Of a stretch of 64,000 nucleotides of DNA, positions 16,467 through 24,797 are shown piece by piece. Location: the NCBI GenBank assembly GCA_016716425.1, contig JADJWJ010000005.1, positions 1 through 64,000 of the forward strand, read 5' to 3'. The stretch is from Betaproteobacteria bacterium. GTDB taxonomy: Bacteria; Pseudomonadota; Gammaproteobacteria; Burkholderiales; Casimicrobiaceae. The notes below the pieces were generated by a model that searched no databases, was not told the origin of the DNA, and saw only the letters and a program-made list of their open reading frames with translations. The first letter of the stretch is position 1; each line of letters begins with the position of its first letter. A program made the position numbers and the translations under genes.

Positions 16467-17213
16467 TCATCCGGCCATCGTCAGGCCACCGCTCACCGAG
16501 AGCACCTGGCCCGTGATGTAGCTCGACTGGTCGCTCGCGAAGAATACGACAGCGTCGGCCACTTCGGAGGGCTTTCCGAAGCGGCGGAACGGGATCGCCT
16601 TCTTGAACGCCTCGAGGTGACCCTCCGGCACCGCGAACAGCAGCGGCGTCTCCGTAGGCCCCGGGCACACGCAGTTGACGTTGATGCCGTAGCGCGCCGT
16701 CTCGCGCGCGAGCGACTTGGTGAACGCGATCAAGCCGCCCTTCGCGCCCGCGTAGACGGTCTCGCCCAGGCTTCCCACCCGGCCGGCGTCGCTCGCGACG
16801 TTGACGATCTTGCCGCTGCCGCGCGCGATCATCGCCGGCAGCAGTGCCTTGGCCAACCGCATCGGGCCGACGAAGTTGAGCGCGATCACGCGCTCCCACA
16901 GCTCGGGCGTGCCTTCCCAGAACGGGTGCGTCTTGCCCCAGCCGGCGCCGTTTACCAGCACGTCGACGGCGCCGTGCCTGGCCGCCACCGCCTGCCCGAA
17001 CGCCTCGACCGACGCCGCATCGGTCAGATCGACCGGCAGGTACTCCCCCTTGCCCCCGGCCGCGCGCAGCGCCGCGGCCGCCTCCTCCCCCGTGTCCGGA
17101 TTGATGTCGGCGCAGACGACCGTCGCGCCCGCGGCGGCCAGCGCCTCCGCCGTCGCGCGGCCGATGCCCGACCCTGCGCCCGTCACCACGGCAATCTTCC
17201 CTTCCAGCGTCAT
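16467..17213 (-). CDS. SDR dehydrogenase, BadH-like (2-hydroxyacyl-CoA type)
   Basis: 248 aa. NAD-binding TGAGSGIG, active-site Ser in NVASDAGRVGS with YAGAKGG (Tyr-x3-Lys), and the C-terminus GQVLSVSGGLTMAG. The stretch from NVASDA to CVCPGPTETPLL and the C-terminus closely resemble BadH, the 2-hydroxycyclohexanecarboxyl-CoA dehydrogenase of Rhodopseudomonas (comparison from memory). ATG preceded by GGAGGAG; it overlaps the upstream hydratase stop (ATGA). The cyclic hydroxyacyl-CoA substrate is inferred. Confidence 0.85.
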   Translation of the reverse strand: MTLEGKIAVVTGAGSGIGRATAEALAAAGATVVCADINPDTGEEAAAALRAAGGKGEYLPVDLTDAASVEAFGQAVAARHGAVDVLVNGAGWGKTHPFWEGTPELWERVIALNFVGPMRLAKALLPAMIARGSGKIVNVASDAGRVGSLGETVYAGAKGGLIAFTKSLARETARYGINVNCVCPGPTETPLLFAVPEGHLEAFKKAIPFRRFGKPSEVADAVVFFASDQSSYITGQVLSVSGGLTMAG

Positions 17214-18040
17214 CGCTCCTCCTTCGTATTCGTCGCGCGCGCCGCCAGGAACCGCGCGACCCGCTCCCGTGTCTCCGCGCTGTCGTACAGCGCGCGCGTG
17301 GCCGCGATCTCGTCGGCAAAGCCGTCGCGCGCCAGTGATCCCGCCGCGCCGATGCAGTGCTTGTTCGCCGCCAGCGCCGCGCGCGGGAGGCCGGCCACGC
17401 GCTGCGCGAGCGCGCGCGTCCACTCGGCAAGTTGCGCGCGCGGGCGCGCCCACTGCACGAGGCCGAGCCGCTGCGCTTCCGCGCCGTCGACGACCTCGGC
17501 GCCCAGGATCAGGCGCTTCGCGGTGCCCTCGCCGACCAGCCGGGTCAGCCGCTGCGTGCCGCCGGCCGCCGGCACCAGGCCCAGGTTGGCCTCGGGCAGG
17601 CCGAGCTTCGCGTCCGTCGCCGCGACGCGCAAGTCGCACGCAAGCGCCAGTTCGAGGCCGCCGCCCAGCGCGGGGCCGCCGATCTCCGCGATCGTCACCA
17701 CCGGCGCCGCCGCGATGCACGCGAACAGGCGCTGCATCCGGCGGACGAGGTCGACCATCGCCGCCACGCCGTCCGGCGACGCGAAGCACGCCTGCATCAG
17801 GGCGAGATCGGCGCCGGCGCAGAACGCGCGCTGGTCGCTGCGGATGTGCAGGACGGCGACCTGCCCGTCCGCGCTGACGGCGTCGACCGTGGCGGCAAGC
17901 TGCGCGACCAGGTCCGCGTCGAGCGCGTTGACCGGCGGCCGCGCGAGCGTGGCGACGACCACGCCACCGTCGTGCTCGATCGCCACGGGCGCCGCCGCCG
18001 GCGCGGGCTGAGCGAGGGTCGCGGACGAAGGATCGGTCAC
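17210..18040 (-). CDS. enoyl-CoA hydratase
   Basis: 276 aa. SDQRAFCAGADLALM and GGPALGGGLELALACDLRVA form the oxyanion hole; LGLPEANLGLVPAAGGTQRLTRLVG carries the usual hydratase glutamates, so this is a canonical syn-hydratase. The GTG at 18040 is chosen because reading further upstream only translates the R1 repeat. It overlaps the SDR start by the stop codon. Confidence 0.85.
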   Translation of the reverse strand: MTDPSSATLAQPAPAAAPVAIEHDGGVVVATLARPPVNALDADLVAQLAATVDAVSADGQVAVLHIRSDQRAFCAGADLALMQACFASPDGVAAMVDLVRRMQRLFACIAAAPVVTIAEIGGPALGGGLELALACDLRVAATDAKLGLPEANLGLVPAAGGTQRLTRLVGEGTAKRLILGAEVVDGAEAQRLGLVQWARPRAQLAEWTRALAQRVAGLPRAALAANKHCIGAAGSLARDGFADEIAATRALYDSAETRERVARFLAARATNTKEER

Positions 18041-18041
18041 G

Positions 18042-18116
18042 GCAGTCCCGCCGGGCCGCCCCAAGGGACTGCCCTGCCCCCTCGGGGGGCAGCGAGCGCA
18101 GCGAGCGTGGGGGCCG
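18042..18116 (-). repeat. intercistronic repeat R1 (after hcrB-ligase)
   Basis: GCCCCCTCGGGGGGCAGCGA core followed by GCGCAGCGAGCGTGGGGGCC, directly abutting the TGA of the hcrB-ligase fusion on the transcript side and ending next to the hydratase GTG. Confidence 0.85.
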
Positions 18117-20606
18117 TCATCCAAGCGTCCGGTGCAGTTCGACCAGCTGCCGGCGGATCAGCTTGCCGGTCGCGGTGCGCGGCAGCGCGTCCACCGCGTG
18201 CATGAAGCGCGGGCGCTGATACGGCGGCAGCGTCTGCGCGAACGCCGCGAGTCGCCGCGCCACGTCGAGCGGCGCCGCCGAAGCCGGCACGTAGAAGAAG
18301 GCGACGGTATCGATGCCGTCCGTGTCCTGCACCGACACGGCCGCCGCCTCCGCGACGCCGGCTGCCGCGAATGCGAACCGCTCCTCGAGGTCGGCCAGAT
18401 CGACCCAGCGGCCGTGGATCTTCACCAGCGAATCCTCGCGGCCGGCGAAGCGCCAGCGGCCATCGCCGCTCCGCTCGAACAGGTCGGCCGGGCAGAACGC
18501 GCCGTCGACGAAGCTCGCCGCCTGCGCGTCGGGCCGCTGCCAGTAGCCGGAGGACAGCACCGACGTGCGGATGCGGATGCGCGTCGGCAGGCCGTCGTCC
18601 TCGCTGCGCACCGGCTCGATCGTGACGCCCGGCGACGGCGACGACCACGCGTCGTCGCCGCGGTTGACGAGGACCAGGATCTGCGTCTCGGACGCGCCGT
18701 AGCCGTCGGCGAGCACGAGGCCCGTCTGCCGCCGGAACTCGTCGCGCAATCCGGCCGCGAGCGCCTCGCCCGCCGACACCGCGAGCCGCAGGCCGCTCGC
18801 CGCGAGCGCCGGCCCGCAGCCTTCCTTCAGCAGGTTCCGGTACAGCGACGGCACGGAGAACAGCACGGTCGGCCGCTGCGCGGCGATCGTCGCCGCAACG
18901 CCTGCCGCCGTCGGCCACTGCGGGTCGAGGATCACCGTGGCGCCGACCTTGAGCCCGGTGTAGAGGCAGTTCGCCTGCGGATAGGCGAAGAAGAGCTTGG
19001 AACTCGCGTACAGACGGTCGGCGGCCGTGATGCCGAAGACCTCGGTGCCCACCCGCTCGATCTCGCGCACGAACCGCTGCACGTGCACGACGGCCTTCGG
19101 CCGGCCGCTCGTGCCCGACGAGTGCGCCCACATCGCGGGGGCCTCGTCGTCCATCGGCTCCGCCGGCACCGGCGGCGCCATCGCCGCCTCCGCCTGCCAG
19201 TCGTCGAGCGGGACGACGCGCTCGCGGTACGGCGGCGGCGTGTCGTCGCGCGATTCCGCGAGGATGAAGCGGAAGTCGGCGGCACCGAGGATCGCCCGCC
19301 ACTCGTCGTCGGGTACGCGCGGATTGACGCCGACGGCGACCCCGCCCGCCCAGATCACGCCCAGGAACGCCGTGACCCACGACACGCCGTCGGGTAGCTT
19401 CACGGCCACGCGGTCGCCGGGCGCGAGTCCGCGCCGCCGCCACGCGGAGGCCGCGCGCGCGACGCGGTCGCGCAGGTCCGCGTAGGTGACGCGCTGCGTG
19501 CCGCAGACGAGCGCCGTGTGCCGCGCGTCGCCCCGCGCCAGCAGCATCGCGGCGGCGTTCATCGTGGCGCCCTGCGGCGACGTTGCGGTCGCGACCGGCA
19601 CCGGCCCGGGCGCTTGCACCGGCGGGCTCGGGTCGCGCGCGAGCTCGCGCAGCAGGCGCCGCGCGAGTGCCGCCGCCACCTGCCGGCGGTAGTTCGCCTG
19701 CGTCACCGTCGTGCGCATCGGGCTCACCTGCTTCTGCACGAGCTTGCCGACGCGCGTGAGCGTCTCCTCGTCGACCGCGCGGCCGACGAGTTCCTCGGTG
19801 CCGGCGAGCACGAGCGGCCGCGAGTTGGTCCCGGTCAGGGCGACGCGCAGGTGGCGCAGCACGCCGCCCTCCACGGCGACCGTGCACGCGACGCCGGCCA
19901 GCGGGAAGTCGATCGCACCGCGTGCGCGCGCCTTCCGGTAGCCGGACGCGAGCCGCGCGGACGCGGCGGGAACGAGCACGCGCGCGACGATCTCGCCGTG
20001 CGGCAGCGTGAGGTGCGCGGCGCCGTCGTCGCGGTACAGTTCGGCGAGCGGGACGCGGCGCGTGCCGCGGCTCGCGACCACTTCCACGCCGGCGTCGAGC
20101 GCCAGCAGCGCGGGCGCGACGTCGCCGCAGAACGCCGCGTGGCAGCGCTGCCCCTGCGGCGCGACGTGGCAGGTGTCGCCGCCGCGCTTCAGGCAATAGC
20201 GGTTCGCCGCGCGCCACCACTCGCTCTGGTTGTAGAACACGCAGCGGGTGTCGACGCACAGGTTGCCGCCGAGGGTCGCCACGCTGCGGTGCGCGGGTCC
20301 GGCGACGTTGCGCGCGGCTTCCGCCAGCACCGGGTAGTCGGCGAGCACGCGCGGGTCGCGCGCGATCCGCGCCAGCGTGGCGCCGGCGCCCAGCCACAGT
20401 CCTTCGTCGTCGGCGACGATCGCGTCGAAGTCCTGCACGGCCGACAGGTCGACCAGCGTCGGCGGGCGCTCGAGGCCGCGCCGCAGGTTCGGCACGAGGT
20501 CGGTGCCGCCGGCGACGAGCCGGGCGTCGGGCTGCGCGGCCAGCAGCGCCGCCGCCTCGACGAGGCTGCGCGGCCGCTTCACGGCGAAGGCGAGCGTGCG
20601 TTCCAT
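18117..20606 (-). CDS. hcrB: fusion: 4-hydroxybenzoyl-CoA reductase beta (FAD) subunit + benzoate-type aryl-CoA ligase
   Basis: 829 aa in one uninterrupted frame. Residues 1-~324 are HcrB: FAD motifs VAGGTDLVPN and ATLGGNLCVD, plus the HcrB-specific [4Fe-4S] loop with Cys122, 138, 146 and 155. Residues ~325-348 are a Pro/Ala-rich linker (PSPPVQAPGPVPVATATSP). From Met349 a CoA ligase of the benzoate-CoA ligase type follows: SSGTSGRPKAVVH, SSKLFFAYPQANCLY, GYGAS, VKIHGRWVDL, and the catalytic Lys in RTATGKLIRRQL. HcrB normally ends near residue 324 and the ligase is normally a separate gene. If Met349 (ATG 19562) is used independently the ligase alone is 481 aa, but its upstream Shine-Dalgarno is poor. 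Likely ligase substrate: 4-hydroxybenzoate or a related aryl acid. Confidence 0.88.
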   Translation of the reverse strand: MERTLAFAVKRPRSLVEAAALLAAQPDARLVAGGTDLVPNLRRGLERPPTLVDLSAVQDFDAIVADDEGLWLGAGATLARIARDPRVLADYPVLAEAARNVAGPAHRSVATLGGNLCVDTRCVFYNQSEWWRAANRYCLKRGGDTCHVAPQGQRCHAAFCGDVAPALLALDAGVEVVASRGTRRVPLAELYRDDGAAHLTLPHGEIVARVLVPAASARLASGYRKARARGAIDFPLAGVACTVAVEGGVLRHLRVALTGTNSRPLVLAGTEELVGRAVDEETLTRVGKLVQKQVSPMRTTVTQANYRRQVAAALARRLLRELARDPSPPVQAPGPVPVATATSPQGATMNAAAMLLARGDARHTALVCGTQRVTYADLRDRVARAASAWRRRGLAPGDRVAVKLPDGVSWVTAFLGVIWAGGVAVGVNPRVPDDEWRAILGAADFRFILAESRDDTPPPYRERVVPLDDWQAEAAMAPPVPAEPMDDEAPAMWAHSSGTSGRPKAVVHVQRFVREIERVGTEVFGITAADRLYASSKLFFAYPQANCLYTGLKVGATVILDPQWPTAAGVAATIAAQRPTVLFSVPSLYRNLLKEGCGPALAASGLRLAVSAGEALAAGLRDEFRRQTGLVLADGYGASETQILVLVNRGDDAWSSPSPGVTIEPVRSEDDGLPTRIRIRTSVLSSGYWQRPDAQAASFVDGAFCPADLFERSGDGRWRFAGREDSLVKIHGRWVDLADLEERFAFAAAGVAEAAAVSVQDTDGIDTVAFFYVPASAAPLDVARRLAAFAQTLPPYQRPRFMHAVDALPRTATGKLIRRQLVELHRTLG

Positions 20607-20608
20607 CG

Positions 20609-22993
20609 TCAGACCCCTTCCGCCTTCGCCTTGGCCTTTTCCATGCGCGCCCCCAGCCGCGCCTCGCGCGCCTTCGCGTGCAGCGCCTCCAGCACGCGGT
20701 CGGGCGAGGCCGGCAGCTCGGTCAGCCGCAGTCCGAGCGCGTCGGCGATCGCGTTGGTAAGCGCGGGCGGGAAGCCGTGCAACGCGCCTTCGCTCGCTTC
20801 CTTGGCGCCGAACGGACCGAGCGGGTCGATGCTCTCGACGAGCTTCACGTCGATCGGCGGCGACTCGACGATCGTCGGGATCCGGTAGTCGAGCATGTTC
20901 GGCCGCAGCGGCAGGCCCTCGTGGTACGACGTCTCCTCCGACAGCGCCTGCCCCATGCCCATCCACACGCCGCCCTGCACCTGCCCTTCGACGGCGAGCG
21001 GGTTGATCGCGAATCCGCAGTCGTGCGCGACCCACACTCGCTCGACGCTCACCTGTCCCGTGTCCTCGTCGACGGCGACCTCGACCACCTGCGCCGCATA
21101 CGAGAACCCCGCCGTCGAGCCGACCGCCGCGCCGCGGAACTTGCCGCCCTGCGTCTCCGGCGGCGTCGACCAGGTCCCCTTGATCGACAGCGTGCCGGTG
21201 TCGACCAGCGCGGCCTCGACGGCTTCCTGGAACGTCAGCGTGCGGTCGGTGCCGGCCACGCCGCACTGCTCGCCGTTCCACTCGATGTCGGCGGGGCTCA
21301 CTTCGAGCTTGCGCGCCGCCGCCTCGACGAGCGTGCGCTTCAGCGCCTCCGCCGCGCGCAGCGCGGCGTTGCCGACCATGAACGAAACGCGCGACGAGTA
21401 CGAGCCGTTGTCCTTCGGCGTCAGCGCGCTGTCGGTGGCGATGACGCGGATGCGCGCGAGCGACAGCGACAGCACCTCCGCGACCACCTGTGCCAGCAGC
21501 GTCGAACTGCCCTGCCCGATGTCGGACGCGCCGGTCAGCACGGTGATGCCGCCGTCGTAGTCGAGCTTCAGGTTGATCACCGCGTGCGGCTCGCCGCTCC
21601 AGTGGACCGGCTTGGCCGACCCCGACACGTAGTGCGAGCACGCCATGCCCAGACCGCGGCCGCGCGGCAGCTTGCCGTGCCGTTCCTTCCAGCCCGACGC
21701 CTGCTCGACCCAGTCGAGGCACGCCGGCAGCCCGTACGAGTTCACCTGCAGGTCGTTGATCGTCCGGTACGGCGGCGCGATCAGGTTCGCCCGGCGCACG
21801 GCGAACGGGTCGAGCCCAAGCTCGCCCGCCATCCGGTCGAGCAGCGACTCGAACGCGTGGCGCGCGTCGACGGCGCCGTGCCCGCGCATCGCGCCGCAGG
21901 GCGGCGTGTTCGTGTAGACGCGGTAGCCGCGGTACTTCACCGCCGGCGCCGTGTACAGCGCGTGCAGCAGCGCGCCTGCGTACAGTATCGTCACCAGGCC
22001 GTAGCCGCCGTAGGCGCCGCCGCGCTGGACGATCTCGCAGTCGACGGCGGTGATCGCGCCGGCCTTCGTCATGCCGATCTTCAGCCGGATGTCGGTCTCG
22101 GGCCGGCCGCGGTGCGTGAGGAAGCTGTCCTCGCGCGAGCACTCCACCTTCACGGTGCCGCCGGCCGCGCGAGCGAGCGCCGCCGTCACCATCTCGAAGT
22201 TGAGCGGCTCGACGCGATGTCCGAAGCCGCCGCCGACGAACGGCTTGATCACGCGGATCCGCGACGCGTCCATGCCGAGCGTCTGCGCCAGCGTCAGGTG
22301 CAGGTAGTACGGCACCTGCGTGACCGAGTGCGTGGTCAGCCGGTCGCGCTCCGGCTCGTAGGACGCGACGGCCGCGTTGAGTTCGATCTGGCCGTGCGCG
22401 ACCTCCGCGTAGTGGTACGTCTGCTCGCACACGAGATCGGCGGCCGCGAATCCGCCGTCGACGTCGCCGAAGTTCTGGTCGACCTCGCGCTCGATGTTGC
22501 CGGCCTTCTTCTCGTGCAGCAGCACGGCGTCCGCCGCGCGCGCGGCGGCGGCGCTGAAGTACGCCGGCAGCGGCTCGATGTCGAGCGCGATCGCGGCGAG
22601 CGCCGCCTCCGCGGTCTCCGCGTCGACGGCGGCGACCGCGGCGACCGGCTCGCCGCGGTAGCGGACCCTGCCGCGCGCCAATGGCCACTCGTTCTGCGCG
22701 ATCGGGATGACGCCGTACGGTGCGGCGAAGTCCTCGCCGGTGACCACCGCACGCACGCCCGGCATCGCGCGCGCGGCGCGGGTGTCGATGCCGCGGATGG
22801 TTCCGTGCGCGACCGGGCTCCTCAGGATGCGCCCGACCAGCGCGTCGGGGAACGGCAGGTCCGCCGTGTAGCGCGCGCGGCCGGTGACCTTCTCGATGCC
22901 GTCGATCAGCGGCGTGCGCTGCCCGGCCGCGTGGCCGTGCGGCGCGCCGCGTGCGGCGCCGGCGTCGCCCGCCTGGTCCGCAAGCGAGTCCAT
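20609..22993 (-). CDS. hcrA: 4-hydroxybenzoyl-CoA reductase, molybdenum (alpha) subunit
   Basis: 794 aa xanthine-oxidase family large subunit (Thauera HcrA ~769 aa). FVGGGFGHR, CGAMRGHGAVDARHAFES, GASDIGQGSSTLLAQ and FGAKEASEGAL (catalytic Glu region) are present. It removes the phenolic hydroxyl of 4-hydroxybenzoyl-CoA, giving benzoyl-CoA, with electrons from ferredoxin through HcrC and HcrB. The ATG overlaps the hcrC stop (TGATG); 2 nt separate it from hcrB. Sequence family plus the HcrB cluster loop separate it from xanthine and CO dehydrogenases. Confidence 0.92.
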   Translation of the reverse strand: MDSLADQAGDAGAARGAPHGHAAGQRTPLIDGIEKVTGRARYTADLPFPDALVGRILRSPVAHGTIRGIDTRAARAMPGVRAVVTGEDFAAPYGVIPIAQNEWPLARGRVRYRGEPVAAVAAVDAETAEAALAAIALDIEPLPAYFSAAAARAADAVLLHEKKAGNIEREVDQNFGDVDGGFAAADLVCEQTYHYAEVAHGQIELNAAVASYEPERDRLTTHSVTQVPYYLHLTLAQTLGMDASRIRVIKPFVGGGFGHRVEPLNFEMVTAALARAAGGTVKVECSREDSFLTHRGRPETDIRLKIGMTKAGAITAVDCEIVQRGGAYGGYGLVTILYAGALLHALYTAPAVKYRGYRVYTNTPPCGAMRGHGAVDARHAFESLLDRMAGELGLDPFAVRRANLIAPPYRTINDLQVNSYGLPACLDWVEQASGWKERHGKLPRGRGLGMACSHYVSGSAKPVHWSGEPHAVINLKLDYDGGITVLTGASDIGQGSSTLLAQVVAEVLSLSLARIRVIATDSALTPKDNGSYSSRVSFMVGNAALRAAEALKRTLVEAAARKLEVSPADIEWNGEQCGVAGTDRTLTFQEAVEAALVDTGTLSIKGTWSTPPETQGGKFRGAAVGSTAGFSYAAQVVEVAVDEDTGQVSVERVWVAHDCGFAINPLAVEGQVQGGVWMGMGQALSEETSYHEGLPLRPNMLDYRIPTIVESPPIDVKLVESIDPLGPFGAKEASEGALHGFPPALTNAIADALGLRLTELPASPDRVLEALHAKAREARLGARMEKAKAKAEGV

Positions 22994-23460
22994 CACGCGC
23001 CCTCCGCCGCAGCCTGCACGGACTCGACGATCTTCACGTAGCCGGTGCAGCGGCACAGGTTGCCGGCGAGCGCGTCGCGGATTTCCTGCTCGGTCGGCCG
23101 CGGCGCGCGGCGCAAGAGCGCCTCGGCCGCCATGATCATGCCCGGCGTGCAGAAGCCGCACTGCGTGCCCAGCTTCTCGTGGAACGCCTGCTGCAGCCGG
23201 CCCATGCGGCCGTCGACGGTCAGGCTCTCGATCGTCTCGACGCGGCGGCCCTCGCAGCCGACGGCAAGCGTAATGCAGGCAAGCCGCGGCTCGCCGTCGA
23301 CCAGCACCGTGCACGCGCCGCACTCGCCGCCGTCGCAGCCCTGCTTGGTGCCGGTAAGCCCCGCGGTCTCGCGCAGGTAGTCGACGAGCAGCGCGTGCTC
23401 GGCGACTGCGTCCTCGCGCAGGCGGCCGTTGACGGTGATGGACAGCAGTCGTTTGGCCAT
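22993..23460 (-). CDS. hcrC: 4-hydroxybenzoyl-CoA reductase, [2Fe-2S] (gamma) subunit
   Basis: 155 aa (HcrC ~161). Plant-type cluster motif CDGGECGACTVLVDG and C, then the second cluster GTQCGFCTPGMIM and NLCRCTGY. It carries electrons between ferredoxin and the molybdenum subunit. First of hcrC-A-B, 32 nt after padD. Confidence 0.92.
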   Translation of the reverse strand: MAKRLLSITVNGRLREDAVAEHALLVDYLRETAGLTGTKQGCDGGECGACTVLVDGEPRLACITLAVGCEGRRVETIESLTVDGRMGRLQQAFHEKLGTQCGFCTPGMIMAAEALLRRAPRPTEQEIRDALAGNLCRCTGYVKIVESVQAAAEGA

Positions 23461-23492
23461 GGCGGTCGGCTCCGGTGAAGTCGAACGGCGCG

Positions 23493-24353
23493 CTACGCGC
23501 GCGTGCCGCGCACCGGCAGCTGCGGCAGCGCGAAGCCCTGGTTGAAGCCGGCGCGCGTGACCAGCACGAGCTTCGCGTAGACGCCGGCCGCGACCATGCC
23601 GAGCCCGGCGAGCGCGGCGATGGGTGCCGCAGCGCCGCCGGCTACACCGGCCGCGCCGATCAGCGCAAGCGGCACGATCGTGCCCGCGACCAGCAGCACC
23701 TTCCCGGCGGCATCGAGCGCAGCCAGCGCCTGCGGCGCCGCCGTGCCGGCAAGCCGCAGCCGATACGCGCGCCACAGCCACCAGCGCACGACCAGCAGCG
23801 CGCCGGCCACGATCGCGAGCGGCGCCGCGACGTTCACCGGCCCGAGTGTGGCGATCAGCAGCAGTCCCGCGCCCTCGACGAGGCCCGTCGTCAGCAGCAG
23901 CGGCCGCAGCAGCGGTTCGCGCCACGCGGGAATGCCACGCGCCGCCTGCAGCAGGCTCGCCTGGCACCAGAGGAAGGCGAGCGCCAGCAGTGCGGCGATC
24001 CAGCCGGCGCCCGCGACGCCGGCCGCTGCGGCGAGCGCGGCCGGCACCAGCAGCACCGCCGTCCACGCCTCGCGCGCCATCCATGACGTGCGCGGGTTGC
24101 GGAACACGTTGAGCGCGCGCAACGGCCGGCCCAGCTCCAGCGACACGCAGAAGAGGCCGAAGCCGACGAGTGCCAACCCGACGAGGAACAGGCCCGCGCC
24201 CACGACGCCGGCCGCGCCGGAGATCGCGGCGAACACGATGAGGCCGCTGCCCATGCCGCCGCCGATGAAATTGCCGGCCGCGCGGATGTCCCAGCTGCCC
24301 TGGTGCCACGGGACCGGGCCGTAGTTGCCGTAGCCCTTCGCCGGATAGGTCAT
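23493..24353 (-). CDS. padD: phenylacetyl-CoA:acceptor oxidoreductase membrane subunit (PadD/NrfD-DmsC type)
   Basis: 286 aa with 8 hydrophobic helices and the N-terminal WHQGSWDIRAAGNFIGGGMGSGL typical of DmsC/NrfD-like quinone-linked anchors; SLELGRPLRALNVFRNPRTSWMAREAW is another conserved cytoplasmic loop. It anchors PadBC and passes electrons to the quinone pool. ATG 24353. The PadD call rests on the neighbouring PadB and PadC; by itself the protein is a generic anchor. Confidence 0.82.
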   Translation of the reverse strand: MTYPAKGYGNYGPVPWHQGSWDIRAAGNFIGGGMGSGLIVFAAISGAAGVVGAGLFLVGLALVGFGLFCVSLELGRPLRALNVFRNPRTSWMAREAWTAVLLVPAALAAAAGVAGAGWIAALLALAFLWCQASLLQAARGIPAWREPLLRPLLLTTGLVEGAGLLLIATLGPVNVAAPLAIVAGALLVVRWWLWRAYRLRLAGTAAPQALAALDAAGKVLLVAGTIVPLALIGAAGVAGGAAAPIAALAGLGMVAAGVYAKLVLVTRAGFNQGFALPQLPVRGTRA

Positions 24354-24354
24354 G

Positions 24355-24797
24355 TCAGTCCCGAAGGGCCGCCCCGAGGGACTGACCTGCCCCCTCGGGG
24401 GGCAGCGAGCGCAGCGAGCGTGGGGGTCGTATCCGTCCGAAGGGCCGCCAAGGGACTGACCTGCCCCCTCGGGGGGCAGCGAGCGAAGCGAGCGTGGGGG
24501 TCGTATCCCGTCCCGAAGGGCCGTCCCGAGGGACTGACCTGCCCCCTCGGGGGGCAGCGAGCGAAGCGAGCGTGGGGGTCGTATCCCGTCCCGAAGGGCC
24601 GTCCCGAGGGACTGACCTGCCCCCTCGGGGGGCAGCGAGCGAAGCGAGCGTGGGGGTCGTATCCCGTCCGAAGGGCCGTCCTGAGGGACTGACCTGCCAC
24701 CCCTGGCGAATGGCGTTGCGTGTCGCGTGCCCGGGGCGGCCCGGGCGAGGGCGGCTCGGTGTGCAGCGAGCGCAGCGAGCGTGGAGGCTGTTTCATA
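24355..24797 (-). repeat. tandem array of intercistronic repeat R1 between padC and padD
   Basis: 443 bp without a gene. About five direct copies with a period of roughly 75-80 bp start near 24355, 24435, 24509, 24587 and 24665; the last is degenerate. Each has CCGAAGGGCC, a GAGGGACTGACCTG segment, a CCCCCTCGGGGGG hairpin and GCAGCGAGCG(A/C)AGCGAGCG. The array fills the space from the padC stop to the padD start on the transcribed strand. Confidence 0.92.

Noticed and set aside
24303..24797. Repetitive open frames across the R1 array that translate to repeated PLGGQRAKRAWGS-like peptides
   Set aside because: They come purely from the tandem DNA repeats, occur on both strands and have no start signals.
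24355..24797. CRISPR array
   Set aside because: The repeats are ~75-bp units with no unique spacers and no cas genes nearby.
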